From: Sinomonas atrocyanea | GTDB lineage: Bacteria > Actinomycetota > Actinomycetes > Actinomycetales > Micrococcaceae | Assembly: GCF_030811715.1 (NCBI RefSeq) | Contig: NZ_JAUSRH010000001.1 | Span: forward strand, 496,001-560,000 | Reading direction: 5' to 3' | Length of the DNA stretch: 64,000 bases | Part shown: piece after piece, positions 60,975-64,000 of the stretch | Position numbering within the stretch: the first letter of the stretch is position 1 | Layout: each line of letters starts with the position of its first letter | Made by a program: the position numbers and the translations under genes | Notes under the pieces: model-generated | Seen by the model: only the letters and a program-made list of their open reading frames with translations | Told to the model about the DNA's origin: nothing | Databases searched by the model: none

Positions 60975-60987
60975 TAGGCTCTGTGCA
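60975..60987 (+). promoter_or_regulatory. TANNNT -10 element, leaderless start
   Basis: TAGGCT at 60975-60980 is 6 nt before ATG 60987. Confidence 0.5.
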
Positions 60988-61835
60988 TGGGTGTACTGCA
61001 GCTGACCTCGTCCACCGTGGCCACCAAGGACGGCGCTTCCCTCGAGCTCTTCACCGCCCCCGAAGGCGGGATGACCGCACGGGGAGGCGTCGTCGTCGTC
61101 CACGGATCGATGGTGACCGCCGAGCTGTACAAGGACCTCGCGGTCCGCCTCGCCGAGGAGCTCCACGTGCCCGTCCACGTGTACAACCGCCGGGGCCGCG
61201 GCGCCTCCTCCCCGCAGCCGGCGGACTACTCGCTGGCCACCGAGATCTCGGACCTGGCCGCCGTCCTCGCCCACACCGGCAGCGACGCCGTGTTCGGCCA
61301 CAACTACGGCGGGTGCATCGCGCTGCACGCCGGACGCGAGCTGCAGATCGGGCAGATCGCCGTCTACGACCCCATCATCTCCTTCGAGGGCAGCATCAAG
61401 GCCGCCTGGATGCCGGAGTTCGAGGAGGCGCTGCGGGCCAAGGACGAGGAGAAGGCCCTCGCCGTGCTCCTGCGCGGGCTGCAGACGGCCGGGCCGATCT
61501 CCAAGCTCCCCCTGCCGATCCTCACCGTGCTCAACCGGATCGGCAGCCGGACACCGCTCGGGAAGGAGCTCTCGAGGCTCCTTCCGACCGGTCCCGCCGA
61601 GATCCGGGCGGTCGTCGCAGCCGACGCCGAGGCCAAGGGCTTCGACGAGCTGCCCCTCGAGACGCTCTTCCTCGTGGGCGGCGCGAGCCCCGAGTACTTC
61701 GCCGAAGCGGCCCAGAAGCTCGACGGCGTGCTGCCGGCCTCGGACATCGCGATCCTGCCCAAGCTCGCGCACGACGCCCCGACCCGCGCCGCGAAGCCGC
61801 TCGTCGATCGGCTCGCGGAGTTCTTCGCCAGCTGA
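60987..61835 (+). CDS. alpha/beta hydrolase fold protein lacking the nucleophile serine
   Basis: The 282-residue protein has an alpha/beta hydrolase fold: oxyanion-strand VVVVHGSM (about 35-42), the RRGRGASS segment and a nucleophile elbow that reads FGHNYGGC. The usual G-x-S-x-G serine is Asn106 (AAC codon 61302-61304). The late part FLVGGASPEYF and LPKLAHDAP keeps the acid and His positions of the fold. With no serine it may be a non-hydrolytic binding protein or use another mechanism. It is divergent from lysS with 110 nt between them and has its own leaderless promoter. Confidence 0.78.
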   Translation: MGVLQLTSSTVATKDGASLELFTAPEGGMTARGGVVVVHGSMVTAELYKDLAVRLAEELHVPVHVYNRRGRGASSPQPADYSLATEISDLAAVLAHTGSDAVFGHNYGGCIALHAGRELQIGQIAVYDPIISFEGSIKAAWMPEFEEALRAKDEEKALAVLLRGLQTAGPISKLPLPILTVLNRIGSRTPLGKELSRLLPTGPAEIRAVVAADAEAKGFDELPLETLFLVGGASPEYFAEAAQKLDGVLPASDIAILPKLAHDAPTRAAKPLVDRLAEFFAS

Positions 61836-61844
61836 GCCGGCGCG

Positions 61845-62771
61845 TCAGCGGGCGCGCAGTGGCATATTGTCGATGAGGCGCACGGGGCCGACGGCGGCCG
61901 CGACGATCGCGAGCGCCTCGCCCGTGAACGGGGTCTCCCGGCAGGCGAACGCGAGCGGTTCGAGCGTGTTGGGATCCACGACGTCGAGGTAGTCCAGCTC
62001 CACGAGGGGCTGGGACCGGACGAGTGCCTCGGCGTCGTCGGGATTGAGCGGCTCGTGCGCGCTTGCCCGGTCCTCGAGGAGCTTCAGGGCCCGCGAGAGG
62101 ACGAGCGCGGCGTCGCGCTCCTCCTCTGACAGGAAGCGGTTGCGGCTCGAGAGGGCCAGGCCGTCCGCGTCGCGCACGATCGGCACCGCGACGACCTCCA
62201 CAGGGAAGTCCAGGTCCCGGACCATGCGCCGCACGACGGCGACCTGCTGGGCGTCCTTCTGTCCGAAGTAGGCGCGGTAGGCGGCCCGTGCGCCGTCGAA
62301 CCCGCCCGGCATCGCCAGGTGGAGGAGCTTCGACACCACGGTGCACACCCCGTCGAAGTGTCCCGGGCGGGAGGCTCCCTCCCACTTCTGCGCGAGCGGG
62401 CCCGCGACGACCCGCACCTCGGGCTCCCCACCCGGGTACATCTCCTCGACATCCGGGGCGAAGACGAGGTCCACCCCGGCCTCTGCCAGCAGCGCGGCGT
62501 CGGCATCGAGGGTGCGGGGATAGCGTTCCAGGTCCGTGGCGTCGCCGAACTGGAGGGGATTGACGAACACGCTCGCGACCACGACATCGTTCTCGGCGGC
62601 TGCGGCTTCCGCGAGGGCCCGGTGGCCCGCATGCAGGGCGCCCATGGTCGGCACGAGCCCGAGGGCCGGGGTGCCGGGCCCGCGCTTCGCCGCGAGGTGG
62701 CGTGCAATGGCCGGCTGGAGCTCTGCGCGGGTGCGGACGATCTCGATCGCCGGAACGGGCTCAGCGGGCAT
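61845..62771 (-). CDS. panC: pantothenate synthetase
   Basis: The 308-residue protein has the ATP-binding HIGH-like [15 protein letters not shown] (about 41-55), the pantoate-binding FVNPLQF segment, and [17 protein letters not shown]. The KMSKS-like loop LSSRNRFLS (about 205-213) is present. It joins pantoate and beta-alanine with ATP. The start overlaps the DUF2520 stop by one base (TGATG), so the two are in one operon with the DUF3180 gene. Confidence 0.96.
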   Translation of the reverse strand: MPAEPVPAIEIVRTRAELQPAIARHLAAKRGPGTPALGLVPTMGALHAGHRALAEAAAAENDVVVASVFVNPLQFGDATDLERYPRTLDADAALLAEAGVDLVFAPDVEEMYPGGEPEVRVVAGPLAQKWEGASRPGHFDGVCTVVSKLLHLAMPGGFDGARAAYRAYFGQKDAQQVAVVRRMVRDLDFPVEVVAVPIVRDADGLALSSRNRFLSEEERDAALVLSRALKLLEDRASAHEPLNPDDAEALVRSQPLVELDYLDVVDPNTLEPLAFACRETPFTGEALAIVAAAVGPVRLIDNMPLRAR

Positions 62772-63727
62772 CAGAGGTCCTCTCGTGTCTCGTCGTCGGG
62801 CTCCGTGCCCTCCAGCGCCTTCTCGATGGCCGCGCGGGCCGAGGCGGCGAGCCGGCCCCTGCGCTCCGCGCGGACGGCGGTCGCGTGGGCCATGGCCCGG
62901 TACGCCTCAAGGATATCGGCGCCCCCGCCACCGCCGTCGGAATCGGACGCGAGCTCGCTCAGGGCGCCGATGTGGGCGGCGACGGTGCCCACGTCCCCGC
63001 GGGCCACGGGCCCGGTCAGGGCGGACTCGCCGGCCGAGAGCGCGTTGTCGAGCGAGGCGCGCAGGAGGGGGCCGAGGACTGCTCCGGGGTCCGGCACGCC
63101 GATCCTGCCCAGGATCTCCGCCGCCTGGGAGGCGAGGGTGACGAGGTGGTTCGATCCGTGCGCGAGCGCGGCGTGGTAGGCGGCCCGGTCTCCTTCCGCG
63201 ACCACCACAGGCTCGGCCCCCATCTCGACCACGAGCGCCTGCGCGATGGGCAGCATCGCCGGGTCCGCGGTGACGCCGAAGCAGCAGTCCGTCAGGCGAG
63301 CAAGGTCGAGGGACATCCCGGTGAAGGTCATCGCGGGATGGATGGCGAGCGGGATCGCCCCGGCCGTGCGCACCGGGGCGAGGATGCCCACGCCGTGGCG
63401 GCCGGACGTGTGGGCCACGAGCTGGCCGGGCTGCCAGGCCCCGAGCTTGGCGAGGCCTTCCACGAGCGGCCCCAGCGCGTCGTCGGGCACGGCCAGCAGC
63501 ACGAGCTCGGAGCGCTCGACGATGTCAGGGACCTCGAGGACGGGGACGCCCGGCAGGAGCAGCTCGGCCCGCTCGCGGCTCTCCTCGGACACCGCCGAGA
63601 CGCCGACAAGGGCATGCTGGGCTGAGCGGAGCGCGGCCCCGAGGACCGCGCCCACCTTGCCGGCGCCGATCACGCCGACGCCGAGCCGGCCGGGGCGGGA
63701 CGGCTGCTGGGGCGCGGAGCTAGGCAA
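62771..63727 (-). CDS. DUF2520 Rossmann-fold protein (ketopantoate-reductase-like)
   Basis: The 318-residue protein has an N-terminal NAD(P) motif [19 protein letters not shown] (about 13-31). The all-helical DUF2520 C-terminal domain follows (about 155-285, with HPAMTFTG and FGVTADPA before it). The fold is that of 6-phosphogluconate dehydrogenase-like reductases. Its position before panC fits a supporting role in pantoate supply, but no activity is proven. It starts with TTG 63727, overlapping the upstream gene by 8 nt. Confidence 0.85.
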   Translation of the reverse strand: MPSSAPQQPSRPGRLGVGVIGAGKVGAVLGAALRSAQHALVGVSAVSEESRERAELLLPGVPVLEVPDIVERSELVLLAVPDDALGPLVEGLAKLGAWQPGQLVAHTSGRHGVGILAPVRTAGAIPLAIHPAMTFTGMSLDLARLTDCCFGVTADPAMLPIAQALVVEMGAEPVVVAEGDRAAYHAALAHGSNHLVTLASQAAEILGRIGVPDPGAVLGPLLRASLDNALSAGESALTGPVARGDVGTVAAHIGALSELASDSDGGGGGADILEAYRAMAHATAVRAERRGRLAASARAAIEKALEGTEPDDETREDL

Positions 63728-64000
63728 GGCCGCCCTCGGTGTCCGGGGTACGGCCGCCCTCGGAGAGGCCTTCGTCGTCGCCCTCCTCGGGCGGGATGCG
63801 GCAGAAGCGCTCGACGATGAAGCCGATGGCGACCATGATCACGCTGCCCCCGATCAACAGGAGGGCGGTCTCGACGGCGGGCGTCCCTGCACGCGAGGCG
63901 AGCAGCGGGATCTGGTCCGCGATCACACCCCCGTGCCAGCCCAGGAGGACGGCGCCCGCGTAGGCGCACGCGTGGGCGAGGACGAGGGTCCGCGCGGCGA
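63720..64000 (-). CDS. DUF3180 membrane protein, 5' end outside the window
   Basis: The frame is open to the right edge, so the N-terminus is missing. The visible 93 residues contain the end of one TM helix (LVLAHACAYAGAVLLGW) and a second (TALLLIGGSVIMVAIGFIVERF), then an acidic tail. DUF3180 proteins sit between folK and DUF2520-panC in Micrococcales, as here. An internal GTG at 63926 would give a shorter protein lacking the first helix and is unlikely to be the true start. The function is unknown. Confidence 0.65.
   Translation of the reverse strand, partial: AARTLVLAHACAYAGAVLLGWHGGVIADQIPLLASRAGTPAVETALLLIGGSVIMVAIGFIVERFCRIPPEEGDDEGLSEGGRTPDTEGGLA

Overview
The window is chromosomal DNA of a very GC-rich actinobacterium. 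Its gene content (complete fructose PTS, lysS-lsr2-clpC neighbourhood, DUF2520-panC-DUF3180 pantothenate/folate neighbourhood, radA-disA, mycothiol-group style ars genes, high-affinity pst operon) and its -10 elements of the TANNNT type fit the family Micrococcaceae (Arthrobacter/Sinomonas-like). This assignment is an inference from gene content, not from a search. There is no rRNA, insertion sequence, prophage or CRISPR array. Genes are packed tightly, with many 1-4 nt stop/start overlaps.

Layout. 1-4.3 kb: end of an amino-acid permease, then a ketone-body type dehydrogenase/MFS pair divergent from a LysR regulator. 4.3-9.5 kb: a small-molecule modification operon (O-methyltransferase, GNAT, spermidine-synthase-like), an MTH1187/thiamine-binding protein, a TetR regulator, a DUF5684 membrane protein with a Gln/Gly/Tyr-rich tail, and the azlCD branched-chain amino-acid exporter. 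9.5-14.2 kb: a glycerophosphodiesterase, a sulfur-oxidation metallo-hydrolase/rhodanese fusion behind two CsoR/CstR-like operators, DUF445 and an unknown membrane protein. 14.4-20.8 kb: DUF6458, then fruR-fruK-fruA-ptsI-ptsH. 20.8-23 kb: arsR-arsC-arsO. 23.3-28.5 kb: a ProP-like transporter, a pentapeptide protein, a D-2-hydroxyacid dehydrogenase and a DUF222-HNH gene broken by an in-frame amber codon behind an SOS-box-like dyad. 28.5-35.7 kb: SDR, a four-carbon acid-sugar module (dehydrogenase, kinase, GntR regulator), a HemK-like methyltransferase, dodecin, a membrane-anchored substrate-binding/VWA protein and tRNA-Lys. 35.8-42.9 kb: phosphate uptake, with DUF47-PiT on one strand meeting pstSCAB on the other. 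42.9-49.2 kb: FUSC/ArAE exporter, radA, disA (c-di-AMP), a secreted unknown, mutY and an ArgA-type acetyltransferase. 49.3-53.8 kb: S9 peptidase and dhaKLM. 54-59 kb: small disordered protein, FAD oxidase, clpC and lsr2. 59-64 kb: a 48-residue membrane peptide, lysS, an alpha/beta-hydrolase-fold protein without its nucleophile serine, panC, DUF2520 and a truncated DUF3180.

How the parts connect. ptsI and ptsH can phosphorylate both FruA and the HPr-DhaM fusion, so the two PTS-linked sugar/triose systems in the window probably share one phosphate relay. pstSCAB and DUF47-PiT are complementary phosphate importers. RadA and DisA are neighbours as in other Gram-positives.

The most notable signals that ordinary gene annotation does not cover are: (i) at least sixteen genes with a TANNNT hexamer 6-8 nt before the start codon, implying widespread leaderless transcripts and correcting several start sites; (ii) two copies of a dispersed palindromic element with a shared 19-nt end, each sitting between convergent genes; (iii) an SOS-box-like dyad ahead of the amber-interrupted DUF222-HNH gene; (iv) a pair of CsoR/CstR-type operators 32 bp apart with no regulator gene nearby; (v) a 14-bp inverted repeat bracketing the fru promoter. 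I saw no clearly new multi-gene system.
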